Assembly (NCBI GenBank): GCA_949752745.1
Contig: OX457027.1
Span: 13,299,556 to 13,363,555 of the forward strand
DNA: 64,000 nucleotides
DNA from: Protula sp. h YS-2021
Taxonomy: Eukaryota; Annelida; Polychaeta; Sabellida; Serpulidae
Reading direction: 5' to 3'
Shown here piece by piece: positions 25,086 to 37,651 of the stretch. A program made the translations under genes and the position numbers. The notes under the pieces are model-generated. The model was not told the origin of the DNA. It was given only the letters and a program-made list of their open reading frames with translations, and did no database searches. Numbering within the stretch: the stretch's first letter is position 1; each line of letters begins with the position of its first letter.

Positions 25086-25655
25086 TTAATTTGGTGCATA
25101 TTACGTACCCAAAAATGGCAATAATAACACCAACTTTATATACTGGGGTTTTGCAGCAATCTTCGGGTTTTTACCATCTATGACGGGTATCTACCATCTG
25201 TGACATTTCTTAGCTTTGTGACTTTCGCGTCTTCGTTTTGTGACTTTCCCGTCGGGGTAGGGCTCGGTGTCATTTGTCAAACTAAACTTCGACACAGTTG
25301 TTTCCTATAAGAATGTAGTTTACCTCATTATATGACTAATGTAAGTATATACCAATTAATTCCAATCACCGACACCTATTTCGGCCTCGTCCGTTCGTTT
25401 ATGATGCTGCTATTTATTAATGTCGCTCAGAAATATTTTCGCTGCTCAAAACTATCTTTAATGAAGATATGTACTAGATGTGCTTCAGGGAGGAGCGGGG
25501 ACACTTGATATCATAGGTATTACCATGGGTGTCCAAAAAAAAATGCGGATTTGGGGGTAATTTTGATGCCAGACACGGAGGACCAATTTCGTAGGGGGAG
25601 GGGGTAATTCTGCCCCGCCCCCCCCCCCAAGATTAACGTCATTAGTCAGTTACTG
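25086..25655. other. Unannotated stretch
   Basis: No gene is seen. A C/G homopolymer-rich patch lies at 25595-25630. Confidence 0.5.
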
Positions 25656-25659
25656 TAGT

Positions 25660-26400
25660 CACTGTTGTATTTTAATTAATATAAATTATAGCCCAGATTA
25701 GACTTAAATATTAGCATTGTTTATAATGTTTTAATGAATAACTAGTAAATGGTAAATTGAGCTTTATATTGCTATTTTCATAGATATTCTCAATTAATTC
25801 AAGAATAATTATCTAATTTTCCATTTTACATATCTCAAATGCAATTTCAAATACAATAAATATAATAAATCATAGTTAAATTTAAGCGATATCATAATTC
25901 GATTTGGAATTGTCTGAAATTCTATTTCAAATACCAAGAATATATAACAAAGTTTTGATATCCGATCTTAAATTACCTATCTGATACTCACTTTCAGATG
26001 TTTAAGAATGAATTTCGGATATGTGGAACTGACTTTGGATTTCAAAAATTTACAACGAATTCTTGATATGCAAAATAGCATTTTAAATACCTGACATACA
26101 ATGTCTTTACCTTAAATTCGATTTATGATGTCTATGTTGAATTTCAGATTACGAAAGTTATTTCAGATATGTCTTAAATAGATATAAGAAAACAAATATT
26201 AAAAGTTTGATAGTGATTGAAAATAAAACGTCTAAAACAGAATATTAAATAAAACACAGTTGATTATTGAATATACAAAATATTTGAAATTGAATTACTA
26301 GATCTAAAAAACTTGCAGTTATCTAAAATTTCACCAGTAAAACTGCATCTTTTGTGTATGTAATTTCGAAATCGATTAGAGGTATCTAAAATTAACCAAT
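25660..26400. repeat. Degenerate AT-rich array with GATAT/ATATC phrases
   Basis: Loose recurrence of phrases such as AATTTCGGATATGT, AATTTCAGATT and TTCTTGATATGCAAAATAG about every 25-35 bases, like the interior of 11079-11840 but more decayed. Terminal repeats were not found. Confidence 0.45.
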
Positions 26401-28047
26401 AAAGCAACCGCGAGACCGAGGATTTTAAGCTACGCTACGGAAATTCACGACAATTAGCGAGGTTTAGCAGACTGGCTGGTGTGTGCTTTGTGTACTGTGA
26501 AACAAGTCTGGATTATTTCGACAACTTAAATGCAAGGCTGCAGCATAAGAAGATTATTTTTCATTTCTCTTGTTCTGGTATGATATTTTATTTATTCATT
26601 CATTTCTATATTTGTGGTTTCCATGTTGGCCTGTGATATTTTTTTGATAACATGAACGCATTGCCTAACATAAAACTGCATAGAATCAAACTATCCACAT
26701 CACGTAACATGATATTGTGAAAAAAATTTTTGGCATTCAACTGCACCAGATTGATTTCAAGTTATAATGGTAGACTGGAAAAGAGTGTGGCGACCCTCAG
26801 AAAGCCATTAACACAATAAACACTTATGTTGACAATAGGTTTGTCTCGCTATTCTAGATCATCGGTTTGGATGCCATTTTTGATGACTTTTTGTTGCTTC
26901 CTGAAGTGCTTAATGGAGTCGTGTGTACGTAAGAGAAAAGGCTCTCTATGTGTTGATGCTTCCCTGGAGTTATTGTTGTCCGGGAAAATGCTCATAGACC
27001 GAGGTTCCGCAACCCGTCATTGTTACGGCATAAAGAAGTGCCAATGCAGGAATCGGGGGAAAAGCTTTCCAACGGAATCAATTGTATAAATAGCACTGAT
27101 TAACATGTCATTGTTGCTGCTACTTAGCACAACAAACCTGACTGAAAAAAAGGCGCATATACTACCACAAACAAACCGCTAATCCCGTGCATTAGCGAAC
27201 ACAACTGTAAGAGTGACATGTTGATTCCAGGCAAATTAAACTGATTAAGTGTGTGCCGGGAAGTTAAACAAGAGAAATCCACGTATAAGCAAGGAAAGCG
27301 TGCTTTTTATATTTCCTCATAAAATCTGGCATTTTTGAAATGAAGCAGACTAATCATCAGCAAATTGAACTTACAGACGGATAAACATCTGCTAAAATAG
27401 TTATTATTACAAGGTCTGTGTGGGCAAAATAAAACGGTCGAGATTCCGATTACGTCCCCAGTTGGCTCACCTGTCCCACGATGTGACTTAACCATTTTGT
27501 CCTACTACTTGCGGTCCCTGCTGAGATTGTTTTGCGGATCTGCGTCCAGACTTTAAAAACTTAAGATGTTAATTGTGTTTTCTTTAGTTCGGAATTTCAA
27601 ACGTTTCTCTGAGCTCTGTATAATTTTGTAATTGTTTCCAGTCAAGAGGCCTTTGATTGTATACATGATTAATTGCAATTGTATGGCCGTTGATCTAATT
27701 GCAACTGAGCACTAAGTTTTACCTCATTGTTCCATTCACTTGACAATCCTTACTGCATTTCAATCGAAAAGCATGATGTAATTGCAATTAATGATATTCT
27801 TATGAGTAACTTCAATTCTGAGGATGACGTTTTTTCCAGGCCAAAGAGGCGCAATATTCTCTGCCAGTTTCTACTCCGGAGAACAATTCCGAGACACGAA
27901 ATTTCCTATAAAAAGCCGAAATTTTGACATGGATTGTAAACAGCTGAACAGATAGATAATGACAACAATAATAGGTAGTAACATAACAATAATAATGATA
28001 CCAAGTGGGAATGATAATTATAAATGGCTTGCCTACAATAAAAATTG

Positions 28048-28048
<1 letters not shown>
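26401..28048. other. Stretch without a firm gene; possible small first exon
   Basis: The plus strand at 26530-26577 encodes MQGCSIRRLFFISLVL, directly followed by a GTATGA donor-like site. It would fit a signal-peptide first exon but is too short to support alone. Other frames up to 87 codons have no recognised domain. Confidence 0.25.

Positions 28049-28140
<92 letters not shown>
28049..28140. repeat. (AT)n microsatellite
   Basis: About 46 AT units. Confidence 0.97.
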
Positions 28141-28143
<3 letters not shown>

Positions 28144-29895
28144 ATATTTTCTAATTTCACAGGTATTTTGTTTGTGAAATAAATGTAATTTATAATAATT
28201 ATCATTTATCAACTGGGTATGTGAAATTATTAATCACTGTTTACGGAGGACAACTGGGGCTTCAGATCGTAGGACAAGTGGAAACACAAATTCGTAGGCC
28301 AAGTGCACCCGTAGGCCAACTGGCTAGCCACCCAGATTCCGTGTGGTATTTTCATAACCCAAGTGTAACACTGCAATTTTCCAATAGCTCGTCTCCAGCA
28401 GTTCGTCTCTTAAAGATGACAATGGTAAAGTTGCAGCTCACGTTCATATTTCTGTGGCACCTCAAGAAATTATAAGCGCATACGAATTTTTACTTCAATC
28501 CAAGTCAGAATTATCCCACAAGCCCTTGTGTAATAATCACCCTGTACAATGAAAATCCTGCTTTTTCGGAAAGAAAGTTTGATTTAGTTGTTAACTGTGA
28601 CAGCAGAAAAAAACCCCTCGAAGATATGATCTCGTAGTATTTTATTACTTTCATCAGTAGGTCAAAGAGCTGCTGTTGGCCGCTAAAAAAAATTACGACT
28701 CGATGGGCAGTTCAACTGCAACCTTAAAGGCTTAACGTATAATAAAATTTATGTAAACCTTAAAATAAACACAGGTGATATTGCCTACACAACTCCTTTA
28801 CGTCCGTGAGATCCGAGGCCAGGCAGACCAACTGGTCGCTCAGCAACACCAGACATACGTCATCATGACGTCATTGTTACCGACAAGAAGCCGATTTTCA
28901 TCGCTACCAAACTGTGGGAAGGGTGTCTATAGGAAATGTTCAGAATATTCTTCACCAAATATTTTTTCTTACCAAACACTTCAGTAAACAAATTGACTGA
29001 GAACGTACGTCCCGGCGTCCCGATTGACATGAGCAAGACAGCAACGATGTCAATTTTGCATTTTTATCATAAAAAAACTAGCTCTCATAAATCCAATTTA
29101 ATAGCACCATTTCCATTGGGTGTGAGTCGCTCATATCGGGTTACACGTCTGACGTGGGTGGCGTCTGGTCTAGAAACTGCTTTCTATGGACGCCTATTGA
29201 TGAGAAATGCCGTCGTCACAAGGCTCCCCGTGTCAAGCAAAGTTTGGGAATCCATTTGTATTGTTTACTTGCGATTTCTCAAAGTAAGCATTCCGTGTTG
29301 ACAGAGGAAAATCACAGTGCGCGGTCGTGCGATCTGTCAACTCAGCCCAGACTTGATTTTTTTTTTCTCTCTCTCTCTCCCGCGCGCTACTTTTAATAAC
29401 TGTCACGAAAGAAATAAACCTATTATTACATGAAATACTGCAAACATGCCCAACTACCCATAATTCAACAAGGCTATTAATAGTGACGATCTCCATTTGT
29501 TAGTCTTTATTATTTATTGCCGCCGCATTCGATAGACGAGTTAATAACAATGCGCTTGCAATTGGCAGGCTAAAAAAATCTCCATTCTCAGCTAAGGAAC
29601 TAAAACGATAAAAATGTCTTCCTCAATTCGAGTAAGAGGGCAAACGTTTTGAAAATAAAAGAAGCCTGTTTCGGAAACATAAGAAACGTTGAAATCCTTC
29701 AGACTTTTTTTTGTTGTTGTAAATTTGATCTTCGTTCTCCACTTTACAACAGTAAGTTTCTCACAAAAAAAAACTATTAACATATACTTTAAATTTGTCC
29801 ATTTGCAATATACAAAAACAAAGAGGATCATAAAATATACCGGGCAGTTCGCTTCTCCTGTGCTTCAAACGTTAGTCGGTTATCCCTTTGATATA
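28141..29895. other. Unannotated stretch
   Basis: A short set of repeats of the form CGTAGGCCAAGTG occurs at about 28250-28325. Frames of 60-121 codons are present, none with a recognised domain. Confidence 0.5.
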
Positions 29896-30083
29896 CAGTA
29901 GAACCTGCCTACGTCGGACAACGGCGGGGGGGGGGGGGGCTGGTGAATTTTGTCCGGTATATAGAGGTGTCCGGTATTTCAGGGGTCATGTAAACCAATG
30001 GGGGAAAAACGAGACTGAGAATTCTTGTCCGGTATTGGCAGTTGTCCGGTATTTCATGGTTTGTCCAGAATGAGGTTTTACTG
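29896..30083. mobile_element. pogo/Tigger-like MITE, 188 bp
   Basis: The ends are CAGTAGAACCT and, on the other strand, CAGTAAAACCT (10 of 11 match), flanked by TA on both sides. The interior repeats GTCCGGTAT four times and has a long G run at 29927-29939. The end sequence and TA target fit the pogo branch of Tc1/mariner elements. There is no ORF. Confidence 0.7.
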
Positions 30084-31600
30084 TATATTAATAATTTAAC
30101 AACCTTTATGCTGTAACTCTTCCGATTTTAAAATTTTGTTTATTTAAGAATTTAAGGGCAAGCTCTATTTCTAATTTACAAATATAAATTCTAATTTTTA
30201 TATAATTTCTCTCACTGTACACATATATAGCCTTGTTGAATTATGCATCGTCGGACACATACATATCACAGCCAGAGGGACACTCATGTACACATCGGTT
30301 AGCATGCGTGTCCATGACGTTTTAACAGAACTCTTAAACGCGGAGTGCCAAGTTTGAAAAATACCCCTTTTTTTAACCAAACGCGGACCCCCTCCCTTTA
30401 AATTTCAACTCCTAAACAAACACCCTTTTCAAAAACTTACATATTTATGAGTGAAGCAGCAACACTGAACAGAAACTCGCACTGACAAGTGTCTGTTGAT
30501 CATTTGTGGGACACCCTTTTTTGATAGACGCTGCGTGCTGTTCGAAAATAGCCCATTGACCCCCCTTCCCTACCCACACACACCTTTTTGTGGCAAACAC
30601 GAGGTACGAATGAAAATTATCCCCTCCCCCGTCTTGTTTTTAAGGAAATTCGCACACCTCACGAATCGCGCCTCATGCCATAATTAAACTCGGGTTTGTT
30701 GTTGTGTTTTCGACAAGTAACAGATATCATACCAAGTGCAACCCCACCCCAAAACCCCCCCACCCCACCCTCACTCCCATCCCCACCTCGGGTTTACCAT
30801 GCAGCTTATTTAAGATTCTTCACACATGAACAAAATATAAGAGCCAAAAAAGAATCAACTGGTTTTGTGGGTTTTTTTTTTGCCCCGACTTTGAGGTTCA
30901 CACGAAGAATGATAAACAGCTGTCTTGCATGATTATATCTATTCCTCTAAAGGGAAATATAACCTAATACTGGAAGGAAGTGGAAATTGGCAACACAAGA
31001 CATAGGACTATGAAAGTTGAAAGAATAATTTCCACACACATTTCCTTGCTTCAAAGTAATTTTCCGAATCATATTTTATGATGGCGCAGTTCCGTCCAAG
31101 CGGAAGTGTTTCCATGGCGATGTTTAGAATAATGTTTCGACATTTTCACTTGTTAGGAGAAGGGAACGGAACCTATTTCCGTTCCTATTTCCAGGCCCGC
31201 AAGCATGGGCTTTTTAAGGTGTAAGCCTGTGGGTATTTTAGCCAATTAATGACAGCTTGTCATGAAAATATTGAATATAACAGTCTCAATCTTTCAATAG
31301 ACTTTATCTATTACCTTTGGTGGAGACATTTCTCCGGTAATGGGTATTTCTGCCTTCACATCGGGACACGCACGAGTTACTATTCACGGGGAGCAGCAAC
31401 AAGATGGCACGCTCAGATATATACGAACTTAAAAATTTGCATCTTGTGTACACGCCTTATCTAGAAAACACGAACTGCAATCATAAACTGGGGCGGAAAC
31501 ATGATTTTATTTATCAATTCACAAAAGGCGCAGATGGTTGTATATTTCCACAGACAGCCGTATATATCGTCAGAGGACCGTGTATCACCGAAGAGGTATG
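30084..31600. other. Unannotated stretch
   Basis: C-rich patches occur at 30385-30400, 30555-30590 and 30740-30790. No gene was recognised. Confidence 0.5.
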
Positions 31601-31601
31601 C

Positions 31602-31945
31602 GGTGGTTTGATGGTAGCGCGAGGCTGTGGTTTGATGGTAACGGAAGGATGTGGTTTTTTGGTAGTGCGAGGTTGTGGTTTGATGGTAGTGCGAGGTTGT
31701 GGTTTGATGGTAGCACGAGGTTGTGATTTGATGGTAGCACGAGGTTGTGGTTTGATGGTAGCACGAGGTTGTTGTTTGATGGTAGTCTGGGGCTGTAGTT
31801 TGATGGTAGCACGAAGTTGTGGTTTGAGGATTGTGCGAGGTTGTAGTTTGATGATAGCGGGAGGTTGTGCTTTGATGGTAGTCTGGGGCTGTAGTTTGAT
31901 GGTAGTACGAGGTTGTGGTTTGATGGTACCGCGAGGTTGTGGTTT
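31602..31945. repeat. 24-bp minisatellite, left block of about 14 units
   Basis: Unit TGGTTTGATGGTAGTGCGAG plus GTTG, with frequent variants. It is continuous in phase with the block that resumes at 33807, so the two are one array split by the inserted element. Confidence 0.95.
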
Positions 31946-32892
31946 CCCGAACACTCGCGTAACGTCGGGCCGACGTCGAAATGGTATAAACCAGGTCGGA
32001 AAACGTCGGCATCGGCTTCGATGCATCGGTAATGCATCGGTTATAGGTTGGCAATAGTCGAATTTCCATTTTTTTTTCATTCGTCGGAAGTTCATCGGTT
32101 ACCGACGTTGGCCCGATGATTATTGTCCTCAGTTTAATAGATGTTGGCAAATATTCATCGGGCCGACATCTTTTTCCGACGAACTTCCGACCAATTGGGA
32201 ATTTTTTTTTGCTAAAAACATTATATTCATATATTACACGTATTTCTCAATGCATATATTATACATATATTTTTATGCATTGGTTATACGTTGGAAATAG
32301 ATTAACTTCCGACCAATGGTAAAAAAATGAAACGGATATTGCATACGTATATTCGATGTATTTACTTATACGTACATTATACATATATTTGTATATGTTG
32401 GCCCAACGTCTGACATAGACGTACTTCCGACGGAACAAAACTTAATTGTTTTTGAAAAAGATATTACTGATGTATAACCGACGGATTACAATAATCGTAT
32501 AATATACAAATATATCACTGCATCGGCTATACGTCGGAAATATACCGAATTCCGACGAAAATTATTTTTTTTATTTAAGATATTACAAGCATGTAATATG
32601 CGTATAAAAATGTACGTATATCATACATATAGTTATATTTGTCGGTGAAACGTCGGAAATATACCGATTTCCAATGGATCTCAAATATATCACTACATCG
32701 GCTATACGTCGGAAATATACCGAATTCCGACGAAAACTAATGTTTTTATTTGAGATATTACAAGCATGAGATATGCGTATAAAAATATACGTATATTATA
32801 CATATAGTTATATTTGTCGGTGAAACGTTGGAAATATACCCATTTCCAATGGATCTCTAAATTTGTGTATTTCACGCATAACTTGAAATGAA

Positions 32893-32895
<3 letters not shown>

Positions 32896-32981
<86 letters not shown>
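32896..32981. repeat. (AT)n microsatellite
   Basis: About 43 AT units within the inserted element. Confidence 0.97.
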
Positions 32982-32982
<1 letters not shown>

Positions 32983-33307
32983 CGTTGTGTACGAGTGCTC
33001 CACATATTCCACAGCGTCGGAAAAAAGATGCCGATATTGCCAACGCGTATTATACGTATTTTTTTAAACGTCTATAAAACGTATATTTTCCTATGTATAA
33101 ACGACGTCGGAAATACATCGGAAAAAAGATGCCGATATTGCAATCGTATATTATACGTATTTTTTATACGTCTATAAAACGCATATTTTCCGATGCTTAT
33201 TCGGCGTCGGAAATTTATCGATTGACGTTTTGTAGGGGACATTATGAAGAATCAATAGTGGTGCATTATGAATATACTTGAAAATTATCATTTGCCTCAA
33301 TAAACTA

Positions 33308-33512
33308 GCCCCAGCCGCCGTGGAGTAGAGGTATGTTCCGCGCCTAGGATGCAAGAGGTCCCCGGTTCAAACCCGAGTAAGTACTAGTGTTCAGATGCAA
33401 TATATAGATATGCTATGTTGTATATTGATATGCTATGGTGTATGTATGAATATGTGAATTATGAATGGTTGGTAAAGGTTCAATGGGTCAGTTAAGGTTA
33501 GAAACAATTTTT
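33308..33512 (+). mobile_element. tRNA-Pro-derived SINE-like module, copy 1
   Basis: The first 75 bases match a eukaryotic tRNA-Pro in order: GGTATG after the D arm, an anticodon loop containing AGG (CCTAGGAT), GCAAGAGGTCCC, and the B box GGTTCAAACCC. The anticodon and acceptor stems no longer pair well, and a 130-base AT-rich tail follows, so this is not a working tRNA gene. The second copy at 52548-52750 is nearly identical. Confidence 0.75.
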
Positions 33513-33806
33513 TTACGTATTAAAATCATCGGAAGTTCGTCGGAAATGCATCGGAATATAAACGTATAACCGACGTCTAGCCGACGGTTGATGTCCGACG
33601 TCGAAGAGTTTGTAGGGATATTTCCGACGGTGGCCCGACGTATTAAAGATATATCGGCCCGATGTATATCCGATATACGAAGCCGCTATATCTATTATGC
33701 GTCGGGCCATAGTTAATCCTATGTGCAACCGATACATCGGCCGACGAAGTTGCCGATATTGCCGATCTAGTATAGATGTATTTTAGACGTTACGCGAGTG
33801 TTCGGG

Positions 33807-35955
33807 TTGATGGTAGCACGAGTTTGTGGTTTAATGGTAGTGCGAGGTTGTTGTTTGATGGTAGTGCGAGGTTGTGGTTTGATGGCAGTGCGAGGTTGTG
33901 GTTTGGTGGTAGTGCGAGGTTGTGGTTTGGTGGTAGCACGAGTTTGTGGTTTAATGGTAGTGCGAGGTTGTGGTTTGATGGTAGTGCGAGGTTGTGGTTT
34001 GGTGGTAGTGCGAGGTTGTGGTTTGATGGTAGCACGAGTTTGTGGTTTAATGGTAGTGCGAGGTTGTTGTTTGATGGTAGTGCGAGGTTGTGGTTTGATG
34101 GCAGTGCGAGGTTGTGGTTTGGTGGTAGTGCGAGGTTGTGGTTTAATGGTAGTGCGAGGTTGTGGTTTGATGGTAGTGCGAGGTTGTGGTTTGATGGTTG
34201 TGCGAGGTTGTGGTTTGATGGTAGTGCGAGGTTGTGGTTTGATGGTAGTGCGAGGTTGTGGTTTGGTGGTAGTGCGAGGTTGTTGTTTGATGGTAGTGCG
34301 AGGTTGTGGTTTCATGGAAGTGCGAGGTTGTGGTTTGATGGTAGTGCGAAGTTGTGGTTTGATGGTAGTGCGAGGTTGTGGTTTGATGGTAGTGCTAGGT
34401 TGTGGTTTGATGGTAGTGCGAGGTTGTGGTTTGATGGTAGTGCGAGGTTGTGGTTTGGTGGTACTGCGAGGTTGTGGTTTGATGGTACCGCGAGGTTGTG
34501 GTTTGATGGTAGTCCGAGGCTGTAGTTTGATGGCAGCACGAGGTTGTGGTTTGATGGTAGCGGGAGGTTGTGGTTTGATGGTAGCACGAGTTTGTGGTTT
34601 AATGGTAGTGCGAGGTTGTGGTTTGATGGTATCACGAGGTTGTGGTTTGGTGGTAGTGCGAGGTTGTGGTTTGGTGGTAGTGCGAGGTTGTGGTTTGATG
34701 GTAGTCTGGGGCTGTAGTTTGATGGTAGTGCGAGATTGTAGTTTGATGGCAGTGCGAGGTTGTTGTTTGATGGTAGTGCGAGGTTGTGGTTTGATGGTAG
34801 TGCGAGGTTGTGGTTTGATGGTAGTCTGGGGCTGTAGTTTGATGGTAGTGCGAGATTGTAGCTTGATGGCAGTGCGAGGTTGTTGTTTGATGGTAGTGCG
34901 AGGTTGTGGTTTGGTGGTAGTGCGAGGTTGTGGTTTGATGGTAGTCTGGGGCTGTAGTTTGATGGTAGTGCGAAATTGTAGTTTGATGGCAGTGCGAGGT
35001 TGTTGTTTGATGGTAGTCCGAGGCTGTAGTTTGATGGTAGCGGGAGGTTGTGGTTTGATGGTAGCACGGGGTTGTGGTTTGATGGTAGCACGAGTTTGTG
35101 GTTTAATGGTAGTGCGAGGTTGTGGTTTGATGGTAGTGCGAGGTGTGGTTTGGTGGTAGTGCGAGGTTGTGGTTTGGTGGTAGTGCGAGGTTGTGGTTTG
35201 ATGGTAGTCTGGGGCTGTAGTTTGATGGTAGTGCGAGATTGTAGCTTGATGGCAGTGCGAGGTTGTTGTTTGATGGTAGTGCGAGGTTGTGGTTTGATGG
35301 TAGTCCGAGGCTGTAGTTTGATGGTAGCACGAGATTGTGGTTTGGTGGTAGTGCGAGGTTGTGGTTTGATGGTAGTGCGAGGTTGTGGTTTGATGGTTGC
35401 GCGGGATTGTGGTTTGATGGTGGCGTGAGGGTGTGGTTTGGTGGTAGTGCGAGGTTGTGGTTTAATGGTAGTGCGAGGTTGTGGTTTGATGGTAGTGCGA
35501 GGTTGTGGTTTGATGGTAGTGCGAGGTTGTGGTTTGATGGTAGTGCGAGGTTGTGGTTTGGTGGTAGTGCGAGGTTGTGGTTTGGTGGTAGTGCGAGGTT
35601 GTGGTTTGATGGTAGTGCGAGGTTGTGGTTTGATGGTGGCACGAGGCTGTGGTTTGATGGATGAGCGAGGTTGTGGTTTGATGGTTGCGCGGGACTGTGG
35701 TTTGATCGTACTGCGAGGTTATGATTTGATGGTAGCGCGGGATTGTGGTTTGATGGTGGCGTGAGGGTGTGGTTTGATGGTAGACGGAGGTTGTGGTTTG
35801 ATAGTAGTGCGAGGTTGTGCGAGGTTGTGGTTTGATGGTAGTGCGAGGTTTGGTTTGATGGTAGTGAGAGGTTGTGGTTTGATGGTAGTGCGAGGTTGTT
35901 GTCTGATGGTAGTGCGAGGTTGTGGTCTGATGGTAGTGCGAGGTTGTAGTTCTGA
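33807..35955. repeat. 24-bp minisatellite, right block of about 90 units
   Basis: The same 24-base unit as at 31602-31945. A higher-order period of 120 bases (five units) is marked by GTAGTCTGGGGCTGTAG at 34701, 34821 and 34941. Since 24 is divisible by 3 and the unit has few stops, several frames on both strands stay open for 180-453 codons, encoding simple eight-residue repeats such as GLMVVRGC or TTIKPQPR. These are probably not genes. Confidence 0.97.
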
Positions 35956-37555
35956 ACGCTAACTGCAGCAAATGGACATAAAAACTGAGATTTTCATTGA
36001 AGTTAATAACAACAGCCACGCGTGCAAAATTTTGTTACTTACGGTTTTATAACCGCCAAACATTAGCAATTGGGTGTGACATATACAAAGACAGCCCTGG
36101 GAGAGGTAACGTTTGTATTTTAAAAATAGAGCTGAAAACTGGTGTGTTTTAGCAAAAAAAAAAAGAAAAAAGGTGCCTGGAATGTTGTGCCTTCAAACAT
36201 CGATATGTCAGGATAAAAGGTGACCATTTAAAAAAAATCACAGCTTCCCAAAATTATTTTGAAGCAAATGTTATTGGGAGATATTTTTCTTGAAATTGTG
36301 ATTGTTAATTTTAACAAAAGGAAATTTTAAAAAGAATGGAAAAAAAGAAAGAAGGAAAGTTTCGAAATTTGAAAGGGAAATGTGCGTTGATGGTGTCCAG
36401 TAAATGAGGACAGTAATGTCTCCAACCATTGTTTTGTGGCCTCGGGAACGGGTACCATTATAGCTCCAAATGGCCGTAGGCAATTTAATGGCTTAGAAAA
36501 TTGCTAACAAGCATAGTATTTTGTGATAAAACCCCGTCTTGTTAATCCACACGTGCTCATTACACGCGATCGCATCGTAAAAACGCACCAAGGAACGTTT
36601 AGTGGACATCACATCTTTTATTATCGCCCGCTTGTGGTCACCACCATTTTAATGAGTCATTGGGTTGAGAACAAAAAAAAATTACACGCCGCCAAGATTA
36701 ATGATTAAAGCACGATTAAAACAAGATAAAGAAAAGAGCTGAGAGTCGTTCTATCTGTTGCAGCATGTATACATCACAGTGGATCTCTGAAAAATCTCAG
36801 CCAACTTGTAGATCCGCTGGTTCACTTAGCGTGTCTTCAGACTCGCTGGTTCGCGTCACGTATTTACATATTCGCTGGCATGTTCATGTGGGTCTTACAG
36901 ATCCTTTGGTTTTGGGCCAAGAAAATTCTAGAGATCCGCTGAAATGTTTGAAAGATATTTTGAGAAATTCATCGTGTTCGTTAACTGTTCCCACAACGCA
37001 CTCAATGACTTGCCTCTGTGCTGTGTTTTGAATAAGTGTGGATGTAGTACTTTTTATAAAGTTAGGATTGAAAATAAAATATTTCATTGAAAGTCCTATA
37101 GAAAAGCTCAGAAATCATATAATTATTTAATAATCTAGAATTACTGCTATCCTGGCTCTTTTTTTTAATTGCAACAACAAGACGTGTCATTTATTCAATG
37201 GTTTACATGTGTATTTAGTAAAATGTGAAATAAGGAGTAAAATGGGGTCGTTGTCATATGTACCGTCATGAAATACTACAAAAGGCAGGCAGCCCTCAAA
37301 ACAAATCGTGTACGTAGCTTATACACAGATACATTATATGTAGCTTAAAACACCAAGGTAAATAAATTATAATCAGCTTACAAATACAGTATAAAATACT
37401 AAAGCTAAATGTGTTACATGTAGCTTACACAATTTCAGAGTAAATAGAATTGTATGTAGCTTACAAATATTCGAGACAAAATGCGGTGTTTGTAACTTGA
37501 AAAAAAAAAACTTCACGAGAACGGCAGTGACGCAGCTGACAGTCTCTCCGGAGAA
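35956..37555. other. Unannotated stretch
   Basis: AT-rich, with frames under 90 codons and no recognised domain. Confidence 0.5.
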
Positions 37556-37651
37556 ATCCCGTGTATTAATCCCGTGTATTAATCCTGTTATTAATCCCGT
37601 GTATTAATCTCGTGTACTAATCCCGTGTATTAATCCCGTGTATTAATCCCC
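37556..37651. repeat. 13-bp minisatellite, about seven units
   Basis: Unit CCCGTGTATTAAT, with one shortened copy (CCTGTTATTAAT). Confidence 0.93.

Larger units (their letters stand above)
31946..33806. mobile_element. Non-autonomous DNA element, 1,861 bp, inside the minisatellite
   Basis: Perfect 21-base terminal inverted repeats lie at 31946-31966 and 33786-33806 (outer end CCCGAACACTCGCGTAACGT). The flanking minisatellite units fix the boundaries: TGGTTT before and TTGATGG after, giving a 2-base TT duplication. The interior is non-coding. It is packed with ACGTCGG / ATCGGAAAATACG-like phrases, holds an AT run and carries a tRNA-Pro-like module at 33308-33512. Much of its right part matches 51756-53112. 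No transposase is present, so it must depend on an enzyme supplied elsewhere. Confidence 0.85.

Noticed and set aside
33308..33382. Functional tRNA-Pro gene
   Set aside because: The anticodon and acceptor stems do not pair well, a second near-identical copy exists at 52548, and both lie inside mobile elements.
33798..35159. 453-codon frame of eight-residue repeats
   Set aside because: The 24-bp minisatellite has a unit divisible by 3 with few stops, so long frames exist on both strands. No start context, signal or unique sequence supports a gene.
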